This document shows, one piece after another, positions 34,468 through 48,300 of a stretch of DNA of 64,000 nt. The position numbers and the translations under genes were made by a program. Every line of letters starts with the position of its first letter. Within the stretch, counting starts at the first letter, position 1. The notes beneath the pieces are model-generated. The model was not told the DNA's origin and did no database searches. It saw nothing but the letters and a program-made list of their open reading frames with translations. Origin of the DNA: Neelides folsomi (lineage: Eukaryota; Arthropoda; Collembola; Neelipleona; Neelidae); the NCBI GenBank assembly GCA_034687125.1, contig JAQGBZ010000298.1, positions 1-64,000 of the forward strand. Reading direction: 5' to 3'.

Positions 34468-37400
34468 AACTTTCACTTTAAAAGCACATGAATACAAATA
34501 AGTATTTTTACCACAATCCCTCAACTTTTTCACTCTTGTTGACACTTCATTCCCTTGTTTTACAGGATTTTAGTTCTTCTCATAAATGCCATTTAATTCT
34601 TTTCCTTTATTGTACTGAGTAAATGCATATTAGGTGTAATAATATTCCGATTCGAATCCAAGTTTTAAATTAACTTTGTCAACTTTATATTTAAATTCAT
34701 GACGGTGTTTTCAATTAATAATGTATTTTAGTAAGTGCATAATATAGTAGAGTGCATAAAATTATGTATTTACTACGGCATAGTTTAGTAGGTAGTAGTA
34801 CTTTTGGTTGTAAATAATTAAGTAATACATAACAGCTATGTCATTTTCATTGCCACATGTTCACATATGTATAAGTATAACTGTATTACTAGCTGTAGTA
34901 CAGGTTTAAACTTTTACTGATTTTATTAAAGGAGGAACTAAAGTGGGGTTTTTAATATCAATAAATGAAGTTTATAAATCAGTTTGATTTCAACGTGGAA
35001 GATAAATGGAAGTTTGTAAAGAGATTTAAGAATTCAGGAATCTAAGATCTAGGAACATTCAGGTAACGTTACTATTGAACTTTGTGCTAACTGGGAAAGA
35101 GCTGAACTTTGTTCTTTTCCTCATTTCCAAAGAGTAAGGATCGCATCGGCTTAGCACCCACGACCCTCTTAAGATCCAATGTATACTTATTGCCAACAAG
35201 TTAGGGCTCTAAGCCGCTCCCTATTTCCTTCTTTTGATATGTCTTTAGGGTCTCGGGCCGCAAATCCTCATTATTTTTTTAATTACCCTTAAATCTCTTC
35301 TCCCTTTCTTGGAAAGCCTTAAGTAATTGAGGAGCTTGGGAGGCACGGGCGAGGCGATTATTTAATCAATAAATATTACAAAACATGGAAGTTCTTAAAC
35401 CGCTTTCATAATAAACCTCCAAACCGCCCGGGTTCTTTCCACCTCCAAGGAGTAGAATTTCTATAAGCGGCTATAGTAAATCTAACATTTAGATTCAATT
35501 GCGAGCGGAGATAAGGAGATCTGCCAATTAATCCTCTTCTCGGCTCTCCTGTCATGAGGCGCCCCCGAACCCCGCGGATCCTCGAGGCAAGGAGTTATAG
35601 CCAAGCAAAGAATTAGAGGTTATTTAAAATAAACGATTTTGAAAGGAGATTTTGATGGGCTGAAATAAATCGCCCATGTGGAACCCTTCTTAAAAGGAGG
35701 TCCTGTGAAAGAGAATGGGTTCGGGGGAAATTGACAGGAGGCGAGAGGGACAGCGATTTCCTCAGTCCGGAAAGATCTTTGGCTTTCTCTCGAGCGTAAA
35801 AGAAAGGGGAGTAATGTGGAACTTGAGGGAACCATTACTCAGTTAAATGTTCGGTCCTCTTATTCCCAAAATCAGAGGAGTGTATAGGGCTCGGAAAACT
35901 GCATTAAAATATTTCTGCAATCTAAAGGAAAATGACGGAGTTTTATGAGGATGTTTATGGGTTCCTTCAGAGTCGAGATGTTCTGAATAGGAACTTCTCC
36001 CGCTGCCCTTTCTCTTAAATACGCGCGGAGGTTGAGTCCGTGATCTATATTTGCAATATACGAGAGTGTCCTGGCCCGCGTCCAAGTCCAAGAACCACCA
36101 CACTTCGCGCCCCGACGTTGGAACACAAGCACACTATTTTTCCAACAACCCCTTTTTATCAGGCTTTGTTTAAGCGCCTCATTCAGTGCCAAATTAGCTA
36201 TTACCATCACCACAAGAGGGACCTGATTTTGATCATAGCGGGCGGAGGAGACGCCCGGGTCTTTACTGGCATTTTTATTGAAGACCGGGAGGACGTTAGT
36301 GGAAGGTGCGGCCTTAATGCACCGGACACGTCGCCCTATTTCCTTCCACCTCCCAATCATGGCGATTAAACGGCTCCTCACCCGCGTCCACATTACAACC
36401 AACCCGCATTAGGAGCATAAATATGTCGTATATTGATCCCAAACAAGGCAACAATTTGGGCCGATTTGAGAGAGACCCAACGGGGTGCGTTCCACCAACT
36501 TCTGAGCCCTTTGATCTTCCTTTTCTCTCGGCAACTCCGAATTCCTCCAGAGACCACAAGATTCTCTTATTCTTTTATGCTCCTTAACGACTCACTCGCT
36601 TTCACTTGGACCTCGCAAAAACTAATTTAGAGTATTACTCAATGTTTCAATGATAGCTCGAGTTGAGATAGGAATTTGCCCATTTTTACTTCCAACAAGA
36701 AGTGAGAATTCACTTGTAAGCAATTTTATTAATTTTACAATCATATTTACAATTAAAGTTGATTTTTACATTATTATTAAATTAAAACTTGTACAATTCC
36801 TCGGTGAACATTCTTGATTCAGAGTTTCAAAATTCAACATTTTTTATTTATATTCCGTACATATTTATTTTGGATTTTATAAAAATAAATACATATGTAT
36901 GGTATGTCCATATTATACGCGGGGTTTTTTGTAAGTTTGTACAAATCATACTTTTATATTTTTATTATTAAGTATATTAAGTATACCTGTTTATGATGTA
37001 TAAATATATGTTTTGTCCAAAGGGGCAATTATTCATTTTTCTATTTCAGCCCACTGACAGAGTATATTAAAATAAAGATTTATTATGTTCAAGGGAGAAA
37101 ATTAGTTTCATTAGATTAACTTGAAGGTTTATTTAAACTTTGTGAAACTTACATCATCCCGAATTACATCACTAAATTACATATAAAATGTAACTTTGAT
37201 ATATTCTTGCGCTAGAAGTTTTATTGTCTCATTTGTCATTGCATATTAGAATTTATTTTATTAACGGCTCTTTATATGATCAATGGGAATTCGCTTTCCT
37301 TGCCAGTGGAGAATGATGTGAATTGAAGAAGTAAATATTTTTTGTTTGACTCCGCACCACCGAGGTAAAGCCTTCCATGAATAGTTGCTGAACAACTCGA

Positions 37401-40400
37401 GAGAATTTCCAATGCCCTTATTGCTGTTGGCTCTCTAAAAAGAATTTCCAATTCTTCCCGTTTCTTTGTATCATCTTGGAAAGTTAGTCGAGAGATGTTT
37501 GAATTACTGGTGGTTCCGAGCCGTCATGCCCTCACCGCATCAACAATATCCCCACGTCCGGGAAACATTTAACCCAAGACGTTTGAGAAACGTGTAGGGC
37601 CGAAATTAATTTCTCGAACAAGGTTTGTTTCTGGGAATTTGAGAAGGAGCCGTGAGGCGATATATTTAAATTGGGGGCGCATCGGCCGTCTCCTCCACCT
37701 CTCTTTCCCGTATTTCCAGATAAGTCTGTAATGGAATTTCTTGACATTAGATTTTATCTTTTTAACGGAGACAACATAGGGGTGGAGAAGAAAGGAGAAA
37801 AACCCAAATGGCTCCTACCGGCAAAGACTCACTAGATCGAATCCAATAAATTCTCATTGGGGCCTCCTTTACGTCGTCTTCAACTTTTCAATCCATGTGG
37901 GTTAAATTAATGAATATTTATTTTCTCCCTCATGAAGAAATACAATGAGGGAGATGGTTAACAGAACCCGTCCTGATTTCCTCACAATGGGATTCTTCAG
38001 AGTGCTCGGCCCTTTCTCCCTTTCTCTCGCATTTAGGCAAACAGCTACAATATTTATGATTACTTGGGAATTGCCGTCTGCCCTTCCCCATCCATAATAG
38101 ATCAGTAGGTCGATTCGGTTCTCAGGGAAATCGAGATTTATCTCCGACTCATTTCTTTTAACATGACAAGGACACAGGGCAGAGAGGTCTCAAATATTCA
38201 TAATTGAATAAATGGACCCTTCTTTCAAACGATGATTCTCGGAGCCATTTGAAGGGTTAATGAGGTTTGATTTAAACTTCTCCATTACCCACGATCCAAC
38301 AAGACATCCAATTTACCCAACTGCCCTTTTCGCTTCGGAAAAACGAGGACTAATCAGGTTCTGACCAGGAAAACAGTTCTTTTTCCTTCCCAAGCACAAT
38401 GCACAACTTTTCCCTCCTAGACACTTACCAAGAAATGAAGTAGGAAAAATAGAAAGATATCTCGAGAAGTCATGGGGCACACTTTGCTCTGTAAATCCGA
38501 CTTGGCTCATTTCTTTGCCTCTTTAACATGCGACCTCTTGAAGATGAAGCTTTCAGCAGACATTCATGCATCATGAATGTCTGGAAGGAAAGCGGCTCAA
38601 TTCTCCATATGAATTCCTGAGTTATACAAGTACTAACGCTTTTAATATTGGATATATACGACCCTTTCCATGACCCATTCCTACTATTAGATGTATCACG
38701 AGTTAGAGAATGGTTTAGGCAATGTATAAATTAAAGATACAGCCCGGCAATAAGATTTTAAATTGAAGGAAATGGAGGAGTCAAAAGGTTTTTGTGTACA
38801 TGCATATTTAAATTATGAGTAAAGCTAAATGAGGATTTAAAGTAGCGAATAGGATCTTAATGCCCTCCAAGGTTTTCCCTCACTTAACATTGAGAATATG
38901 AAATTGAGAAGGAAGAGATTTTAAAGCAAATAGTAGCAGAAGTGCGAAGAGGGATTTGATAAATATGAAACAGCTCCAGGACAGATCGATAAGGAGAATA
39001 AATAAATGAACGCATTTTTCCCACAGAAAAATGGAGTTTAAAAAGCAGATTAAAAAGTGGATGTGTGTTGAGCTGGAGGGTGGGAAAGATAAGTATGGAT
39101 CCTCCGTGAGATTTCTCTCTTCCTTTTGTATTCCTAGAGACGTTGAAATGTTGATGGAGCGGATTGGAAGTCACCTGTTTAAGAAAAACCCTCATGATGG
39201 GATGTATTGAGGGAGATGAATGGCGGTTTGTATATCATCCCCTCTCGGCAGTTCGCCAGTCTCTGCACACAATGTCAAATGAACAAATGGAGGGAATCCC
39301 AATACAAATAGGCGGCAGTCAGGAACACTTGACTCAAATGAAAACAGGAGGGTTTTTTGTCATATACATATGAGGAAAACAAGGATTTTGTGGCCTATTG
39401 GTTCTCCCTTTATTCTCGCCAAATATTCTCCCGCATTCACACGTGTTTACACGAGGGGTTCACGCCGTTCAATTTCCCCCCATTTTGACCCATTTGGATT
39501 CATTTGAATACGGCTCGAGTAATTTATCAATGGGAATTGGAAACTGAGCCTTTGTTTCCCACCCGAGCGGTGAAGGGAAGTTTCTCTTATTGACTCCGGT
39601 ATTTGGTTACATCATTTCTTCTCATTTTTTCCTCTTTTTTATCTGATTTTACGCCCGAGTGGCGACGGGTCCAGGGAGAAGAACGAATGTTTTTGACATC
39701 CTTTTTTATATATTATTTCACTCTATAAAGTCAAATGTGGGAGAAAGTTAAATTTATTCCTATTGATCTATTAGATGGAAAAGCCATCAACTTTCTTCTC
39801 CATGCCTCTTTCAATGAGCGGAGAACCTCATCCTATTACCGTCTCAGACAATAATGGCTAATTTATGATCTTCCCCTTTATAATCAACATTGGGGATTTT
39901 GCCCATTGTCAAAGGAAATTTTTTCCGCTCCTAATCTCCCTTTTGTTATTTTACCGGATTTAACTATTACGCTTGTGAAAGAGATGAGGCTTACTTTCAG
40001 TTTATTAATTTCCATCAAAAGACCCGAGCTGAAACATTTATGAATTTGGATCTCAATGGGCCTTCTGTAGTCGAATAAGGGAGGGAAGTAATAAAATAAT
40101 TCTTCTCCAATCTTTTCTCATTCCAACTATTGAATTGATAACAAGCCAATATTAACAGATGAGAGATCAAAAGAGAAAGTGAAGAGACTTGAGTTTTGTT
40201 ATGGCTGAGGAATCCCAATAGAGAAACTTGTGTAAGTAGATAAAGAGAAATGCGGGCTTGGGATGTTTTGAGAGCCAGAGGAATGTCGCATTTGGGGAAA
40301 TTTTGGTAAGAAAATAAATAGCTTTGAATCGTAGAGCAAATATTTGGAAATGCTTCAAAAATAAGGTTTTCGGGTTACCTACAAAATTTTATTAATTTTT

Positions 40401-42296
40401 TCAGTTTCTGAATTATCAAAGGAGCTCTTATTGTTTTTTCAGCTCTTCTTTCACTTAAACTAAAACTCACAATCAGTCAGTAATATCAAAATTTTAAACT
40501 TATTTAGCAAGATAACCCATTTCAGTTCATTGCCTTAAAATATGAAAATGTAATGAAAAAGTACTAGTAGTATCTACAAAGTAAAAACAGAAATAATGTA
40601 GATAATTTAATAAAGATTTTATTTTGGGTTAAATAAGTAAGTACTATCCCAAATCTACTACTATAGGTACATAAAAGTACATTCTTATTGGTTTAATGAC
40701 TAAATATTTTATTTATCTACTTAAGTATGTTAAGAACAGTATTATCCTATATTATACAATAAGAGTAAGAGTAGGAAGACAAACAAAACTTGGAGCTAAT
40801 ATTTATAGATCATACATCATATTTAGCAGATGTATGGAAGTGAAAAATATCTTTCTATTTAACTTTATAGCTCAAGATATAAGTTGAGAAAGGGCAAAAA
40901 ACTGGGATCTATTAAGCCCGAACGCGGGTATAATGCGTTAAAAGCGGGTTGCGGTAGGAGCAGCATTTTACCTATGTAGTCGTCTCTATTGTGAATTTTA
41001 ATCAGAGTGAATCTGATAAATGCAAAGGCCTTAAGCCCCGAGCTAGTTTACCATTTGGGTCGTGAATATGGAGAGCAATCCTCTTTTGTCCGCGGTGGAT
41101 TTGAATGGGGGTAAGCTGGAAAAGAATGTAATTGGAACTTAATCCCCCTCCCCACTGCACCGAAGGTAATGAGAAATCATTGATCAAGGGGCATCCTATT
41201 TCCCAATTTCTCCACATAAGAACCCTTCATTCCGCGTCCTGGTCTGGAGGGCGAGAGGATGAATAATTGAGAAAGCAATCTTTTTCCCCATTGAATCCCA
41301 TTTGCTTGAGGAATATTCGTCCTTTATGTTTATCATATGAAACCTAAGGTTCTTTACAACCTCTTCCAAGTGGCCAAAGGGAATGTCAACCAGGGGGAAA
41401 TATGAAAGGTTTTGACTGGAAAATGTTGGGGGCATTGGTGAGTTTAAAAGAGGTTAGTGAGTTAGTGAATGGGTAAAAGGGAGAGCATTTCCCCTTCAAG
41501 AGAGAGAGAGAGTGCAAAATCTTATAGATTAATGTTCCTTTTCTGTTTTGCGGATGTGCCGTGGAGAAATGGCATTATAGGACTGGGAGAGATCCGTAAG
41601 TTCCGGAACTTTCCCTCGCTTCGATCGTCTCGAACTCGTCGGTATACCCGTTCTCGAGATTTCCCCTCAGTCATGATCTGGTGCTCTGACGAAGCAGAAG
41701 CGGCTTTCTCCACCGACCCATTCGCATGTGGTTCGCTCTCCCGCATCTCATTTCCCACCGACATTTCCCCGCGAGGGCTTATACCAAGTGATTCCTTTTG
41801 TTATCCCTGACGAAGGAACCTCCTCTGCGACCAATTGATTTCTCTCTAATTAAACGACCCGATTTTCATTCAACCCATTTACAAGGTCTATTAAAACCAA
41901 TGTTCCAGTTGTCGATCCTCCGGTCCTCCTAATCTCCGCACTTAATTACTCTCTCAAAAGTTCTCCCACGGCCACCGGGGGGTCTCCTTTAATTGACTTT
42001 AACTTTATCTCTAAATAACTCAAGAGCGGGTTCGGCCGCTACACGCTCTCGCTCAACCGATTATCGAAGAACAATAATAAATATCCAAACTATTATTGCG
42101 ACTCGTAACGGAAACGAGGGGTTGTGGAATATGAAAACCGTGCTAATACCTCTCTATCTCCTCGCCATATCCTCAAATGCCGCGTTGGGAGCTTACAACA
42201 GTTGGTGGGGGGAAAGTTGGACTTAAGTTCAGAGGGAAATACCCGGGAGTTTTTTTAAGGAGCTTCGCAAGACGACGACTGCTTTCTACGTGGGCG

Positions 42297-42321
42297 GTTG
42301 TGTGTGCATGTGTGTGTGTGT
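42297..42321 (+). repeat. TG-rich microsatellite
   Basis: Interrupted (TG)n run with a TGCA break, inside the gene desert. Low information. Confidence 0.6.
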
Positions 42322-45300
42322 CAAGAGTCTCGTGAAGGATTAATACCCAAAAGCTCTCCCAATTGAGTCCCCAGAGAAAGAAATGAACTTTGAGTAATTC
42401 TTTGAAGAGGTTATTGAAAGAGAAACAAAACAAAAAACTTTCCACCCCTCTCCTATTGATCAAGAGATTCTCCCTTAACTACTCAATTGATAGCCGAGAA
42501 AGTGTCCGGACATGAACGTAGCTTATAAACACTTATCTTAAATGTTTAACCTCCTTCTTTGCCGGGGCTCATCGCCACTGGGGAGTCGCTTCGATTGGAA
42601 TTGAAGGTACAATAGTTTTTACGACGAATTCTGCTAAGGGACTCTCCTAAACCCCAAACATCCAAATGGCATAATTCGGAAGACCTTGTTTGCCCCACAT
42701 CGCCCGCATGTAATATGCATAGGGGCTGTGAGGCATATTTATGTTTCCTCATTCCGAGATTCCGAGATGGTTATATGAGTAATGTAGACGTCTATATGGG
42801 GCGAGTGAAATATTTCCCGATTCCATTACTATGCAATGGAAGGCATCGGGACTTTGGCCTTTAAATGGAGATCTCTATGAAATGAAAATTTCATTAGGGG
42901 AATGCTATTGTGTATATCGATCGGAAAGTGAGTTGAATCAGCCTTCGCCTCCTCCATCTCTCTTTCAATAATTTTTTAAAGTTTAATATAAAAAGGACCT
43001 TTGTTCTTCACCCGTGTGTGTGCAAAGTCATAAGGGAGGTGCGAGGGGAAAGACTTTGAAATCCTCCTGGCTCCGGGGAGATTGTTTGCAAAGGGGAGAC
43101 CGTCACTTGCACCTTCTCAAGAGCTCCATCACGTAATGCGAAAACTTTTCATACTTTGGAGTCTCTTTGAGGAAGTGAATAGTTGGGGAGCAGGAGGAAC
43201 CAAACCGTCTCCTCCCCTCAACCTCGTACATCATCTCCAAAAGTTGATATCTTAAAGGAGCTATAGAGAGCAGTTTAGAACAAAGGGCGGAACTGTTTTT
43301 CAATAACAGCCCGGATTTATTCCCCTGGTCGAAAAAAATATTTTGCCATTAGGAGCTCTTCCCTCTGCTCCAATCATTGTCGATTTGGAAGTCATGAATT
43401 ATTCAAAGAGCATAAATTTCCTCATTTTCTCCATTTACTCCATGTGATTGGCATTAACTGTGCACCACGTGTGTGTGCTTATTTACTAAATGGAGCCTAG
43501 TTAGCAGGCCGGCCCTCATTGCGTCCAAATGAAACACTGTTCCTCAAGGAGGGGAAATATTTTTAAATTTGTCAAAAAGAGGTGAAGCGGAGATGAAATT
43601 TGCCGAAGACAAGTTAAGGTGAACGGGCGTTCGAGAGGAGAATAACAAGGAGCCGGGAGTTTGACTATTGTACTCCGGTCCCGGGAACCGAGTTGAGCAA
43701 TAACGATTCTCCACTCAAATGCCGACGAGTCCCCGTTATAAATATTCTCTAACTAGGACCGAGGCGTTCGGGACCACTTGACTATTTGTTCGAACCTCGA
43801 CTGTAACGAGGCCCATTTAAAATACTGCCACATCATTAAACTCCTCATTCCTCATACGAACCGAGCGGCTGAGATTCAACAAGGGCCCTTCACGTCCCCT
43901 CACGTCAGATAAGGGACAGACGCATAGAAAGGACCATTAAGCCCCATTAAGGTCTAAATACACGAATATACTTCCCATTGTGAGGAAACTTGGATTCCAA
44001 TCAAGGAGATTCATTCATCTTAACAAAGCTCATAACTCATCTTGAATTCAAAATTGATCATAAGAAGAATCACACCCATAAATTTCAAAATTTGCAATTA
44101 GCTAATGCGAACACATTCCTCTTTTAAGCCAAACATTTTTGAGTGTGAAACTGTAAAATACATATGCATGGATATTTAAATTGTGCGGATAATTAGGAAT
44201 TACAGTAGAAAGAAAAGTAATTATGAATTATTTGGCTGCTCCATGTGCTTGGTATTAGGATTTGGGTCACAATGGAGAGAACTTCCTTGATGGCGGAGGA
44301 ACTGTGGAGTTTCTGTAATAACATAATTAATAATGAAGTGGGTTCGAATGAAGTCGCTGACTGGCCGAACGGAAATCTCGGAGAGTGAATTAAAATGGAG
44401 ATTCCCTCCGATGATGGATTATGTAAAAAGGGGCTCCTATTCTCTGGAAGTGTGGGGAAAGGAGAAGGTTGAATGAATTTTCTATTACTTCCATATAACC
44501 ATTCCGAGGATTCATTCTTTCTCAGAGGCACGGGAGGGGAAGGGAATAAAATAAAAATCGGATTCGGCAAATGACTTTCCCAGCCGCCTCGTTCATTAGA
44601 AAAGAATCTTTTGTGGGGGTTGGCTATGCTAGATTAATTTCCACTACCTTTCCACATAGTGGTTTAGCATAAATTTCCCCCGTTCCCTCCGAAGGCTCTC
44701 TGGGGAAGAGGAATAATTAACTATTGCACTTTATGTCTCTCATAAATGCACGTTCAGTTTAAACTCCCATTTCCCGAGCCTGCATGTGTGGGGAACATTG
44801 ATTTCCCAAAACTTTTTCTTCAAATGATGATCCGATGAGGAGCTCGGGTTTTTGAATTTTCAACGGCCCACCTTCCCCCCTTCATTATTTCCTCTTTTAA
44901 GGATTTCCCCGAGCTGCGGCGTCTCAAGAACCCGGCTGACACCCCCATCATTAATTTCCCTTCTAATAAAATCTAAATATGGGGCGAGTTTTGGAAGAAG
45001 GCATTGGAGTTGATCACAACGACCCCGCACTCAATTCTCAATCCCCAAAGACCGAGAGAGAATTCGAAAAAATGTACACGTCAAATTAGCTTTTTTCTCT
45101 CGAATGTCAAAGAAGCGGGATAATGTACAATGGGAGCATCAGCTAGGGCCATTCATCTTCACGGAGCGGGAAGTATAGGTAATATAATATATCGTGGAAT
45201 GATTAAATGATTATGATACCCTTAAATTAATTTCCTTCCTGACGCACTCGACGGTCTTGGCGCGAATGAATTAGTAGGTAGAATCAGAGCTCTTTACTTG

Positions 45301-48300
45301 TCTCCCTCACTCACTCAGAAAGACGCTTCCATTTGGGATTCTTTCTCCGAGATCCTTTGGGGAAAATCCATATTCGGCCCCACTTATTCCTCGGACGAGT
45401 TATGTCCCTGTTCCAGATTGAATGTTCCACCTCCGTCGGAGCTTTGGGATCTTCTTCCCGAGAGAAGAAGTAAGCCGGAGTGATCCTTGTAAAAATGTTT
45501 CCTTTCCACACTCATTCGATCTCCTATGTACATACATGAGCATTAAGTCCGCTTTTCCATCTCCATTTCAAGGGCGAGAGTGTCCGGCTCCCGCATCGGT
45601 GTCTCCTCGAGTTTCAAGTCAGTTCCTATTCTCCTCCCGCTCACAACCTTTCAAATAAATGATATTTCCTCCTTATCCATTCTAATCTTTTAAAATGGGC
45701 CTTTAAGATCTCCGCCTTTCTCCTCTGTTTACCTCGCTGGCTCTCTTTAATTCCCTTTTCATCTCCTTCAACTCTCTCCGCCTTGGGAAGAGACAATTCC
45801 GGGGATCCATTTTCACAAAAAATAAATTAAACTTTACAACCTTCAATTGAATAAGCCCATTTCTTTTTCCCCGAGTCGAACACGCGGCCGTTGAGAATGC
45901 CTATCAAACCTTAATGGGGGAAATGAAGGGCCGTTTTGAAATGCAAGGGGGAAAACACGGCATTAGACAGGGGGGAACAAGGAGGAGATGAGGCCATGAA
46001 AACGATCTTGTCGGCTCCTCCTCATTGACACTGAGTCGGATGTTCTTATGGGCATCATTATCCTCCGGAGATAAAAAGGGAGGAGATTTTAAACCTTTTA
46101 TATTCTTCTCATTATGAGCGAGTCATAACCCATTCAACTAATTCCGCGACGTTTAATAAGACGAGTCGGAAAATGAGCGGAATGAGGCATTTTTAACTCT
46201 GCCGAGGGAGAATTCTCCAAATGGGGTTTGAGCTGCCGGAGTTGCGGAGCAAATATTACAACAGTGCCCGAAAGGGCCCTTTGAGTTGGAATAATGCGGC
46301 TAAAAGACATTTGGTTCGAGGAGCTGAGTCGGATTCCTCGGAAACGGGGAAAGTGCACGGAGTCGATGAAGCCCAGTTCGTCTTCCAGAGGACCGCTCTT
46401 ATAATTGAGATAATCTAGAGAGATTATGTGAAAATGGGCTCGTTTAATCATATTTATTGTTCTTTAATCTCTTCAGCCCCTCGCGGTTCAAAAGCGAAGG
46501 CTCGGAGGCTCAAATAATGAATTCTCCTCTGACTCAAGGCAGTTCTCGTGTAATTTCATTGAATTACTCGATAGGCTTCAATTCTATAATTCCAGAACCC
46601 TGTCATTAAAACTTTAAATCCCAAATATTCAACTAAACAAATTAATACACCCAACATTGATCTCAATAACTTTCGCTTCAAAAAGACCTCAATTCTTCCC
46701 AATTTCACAATTATATTTAGCTTTACACGGACCACGAGTTTCATTGGCGGATAAAATGAAATATGCATAACTATTGATAGTCCTATTAAAACCTTAGTTA
46801 ATAGGCGTCCAATGCCTAAGGTTTATTCAACCTGATACAACATGGTCCGGTTGATTCTATTTTAATATAAAATAATCCAAGTCGGGGTATATCTGCAATA
46901 TTACAATTTTATTAATGAATTTTCATCGAGTGCTTCCTCTTTTCTCCTCTCAATGTAATAAAATACAGCGAGCGTAAGAGGAGAAGATTGAAATAGAAAG
47001 CTCGGGAAGGAGGGGACTTGAGCGGCATATTGATGTAATTAAAAATAGTCTCTTGGTTGGGCGGAATGAAGGTGGAAGAGAATTAAGAAAGAAGGAGACG
47101 CGTTAAAAAAGGAAAGTGATGTATGGAAATTGTAAGTGGACACGAAAGAAAAGGATCTTTTAACTCTTTGTTAGCCCACTCCTACATGGACTCTGTATAT
47201 CCTTTTACAAGTCTTGCCAGTTTATACTAAGGCGAGTTTCTCCACCCAAGGAGGGAGTCTCTACACGTAACTACATTGATAAATTAGTCCCGTGTCCGTC
47301 CTGCCTCTCCAATGGAAGATAAGGACGCGTGGAGAAAAGGAGATTCCGGTTTTTTCTATTTTCCTTACTTACATTCGGGATTTGATGTCGCGTTTTGAGG
47401 TGATTAAAGCTGACAGACCAACTTTCACCGCGCCGGTGGGCCAAGATAGGGAGGGGACCAAGTTGAAAAGTGAAACAAGATGTGGTTAAAATGTCAAATC
47501 TTTTTCGACAATGGAGAGAAAAGTTTATTGCATGGGGTGTATGGGCCAATAGTAGGTGTAGTATATGGGGACGGGTATAGGCGAACATGGTGGATTTGAA
47601 GGACTGTTGTCGGTCCTCATTTCCTCTGAATCCATTTCCCGCAGCCGGCAGCTCGATGAAAAGGAATTTCACAATAATGGAAGATGCATCAAAAGTGACG
47701 GATAAGGGAGAATTGGAAAAACATGGCTGGGCCGCACCAATTCCAGGGAAAGTGGTGGGAATGTGGGGAAATAAAATATTCTTATTTAATCATATGGAAA
47801 TTGAACCAATAAATTTCCGAGCATGTGGGGAAAAATGATATAAAATTGTCTTAGCTTCATTCATAATTGTGCTGAGAGAGACAAAAGGGCTGTCAGGGCG
47901 TGTAAAGATGATTTACATTCATTTATTGATCTCCGCACACTTTTGCCTTGACGGGCCGAAGGAAAAAATTCCATTTGAACTTAACAGGATTTTCCCTTTT
48001 CTCCTTCCCGAATCCGCGGAGGTTCAAAACTAAAGGCTAAGTCCCCTAATCCTCCTGACCTCCCTTTTTCTATGCCTCATTCTCACTTCCTCAGCCTCAT
48101 ACTTGAAGGATATAGGAGACATCCACCAAAGACATATTATAGGCACATGGCTCTGATCGAAATGCCCCGACTATTGATGCACACAGGACTTATGCAGGTT
48201 GAAGTGTAATGTAATTCATCCTCGTTTTCCCAATCCATTTTCCAGAAGTAAAGAAGGGAGAAAGTGGGGCGTAATTCTAAAGTCAATTAGAGATCGATCG

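Noticed and set aside
35872-36402. 176-codon open frame on the minus strand in the desert
   Set aside because: No domain, signal, or repeat; composition looks like translated non-coding DNA and overlapping frames on the other strand are also open.
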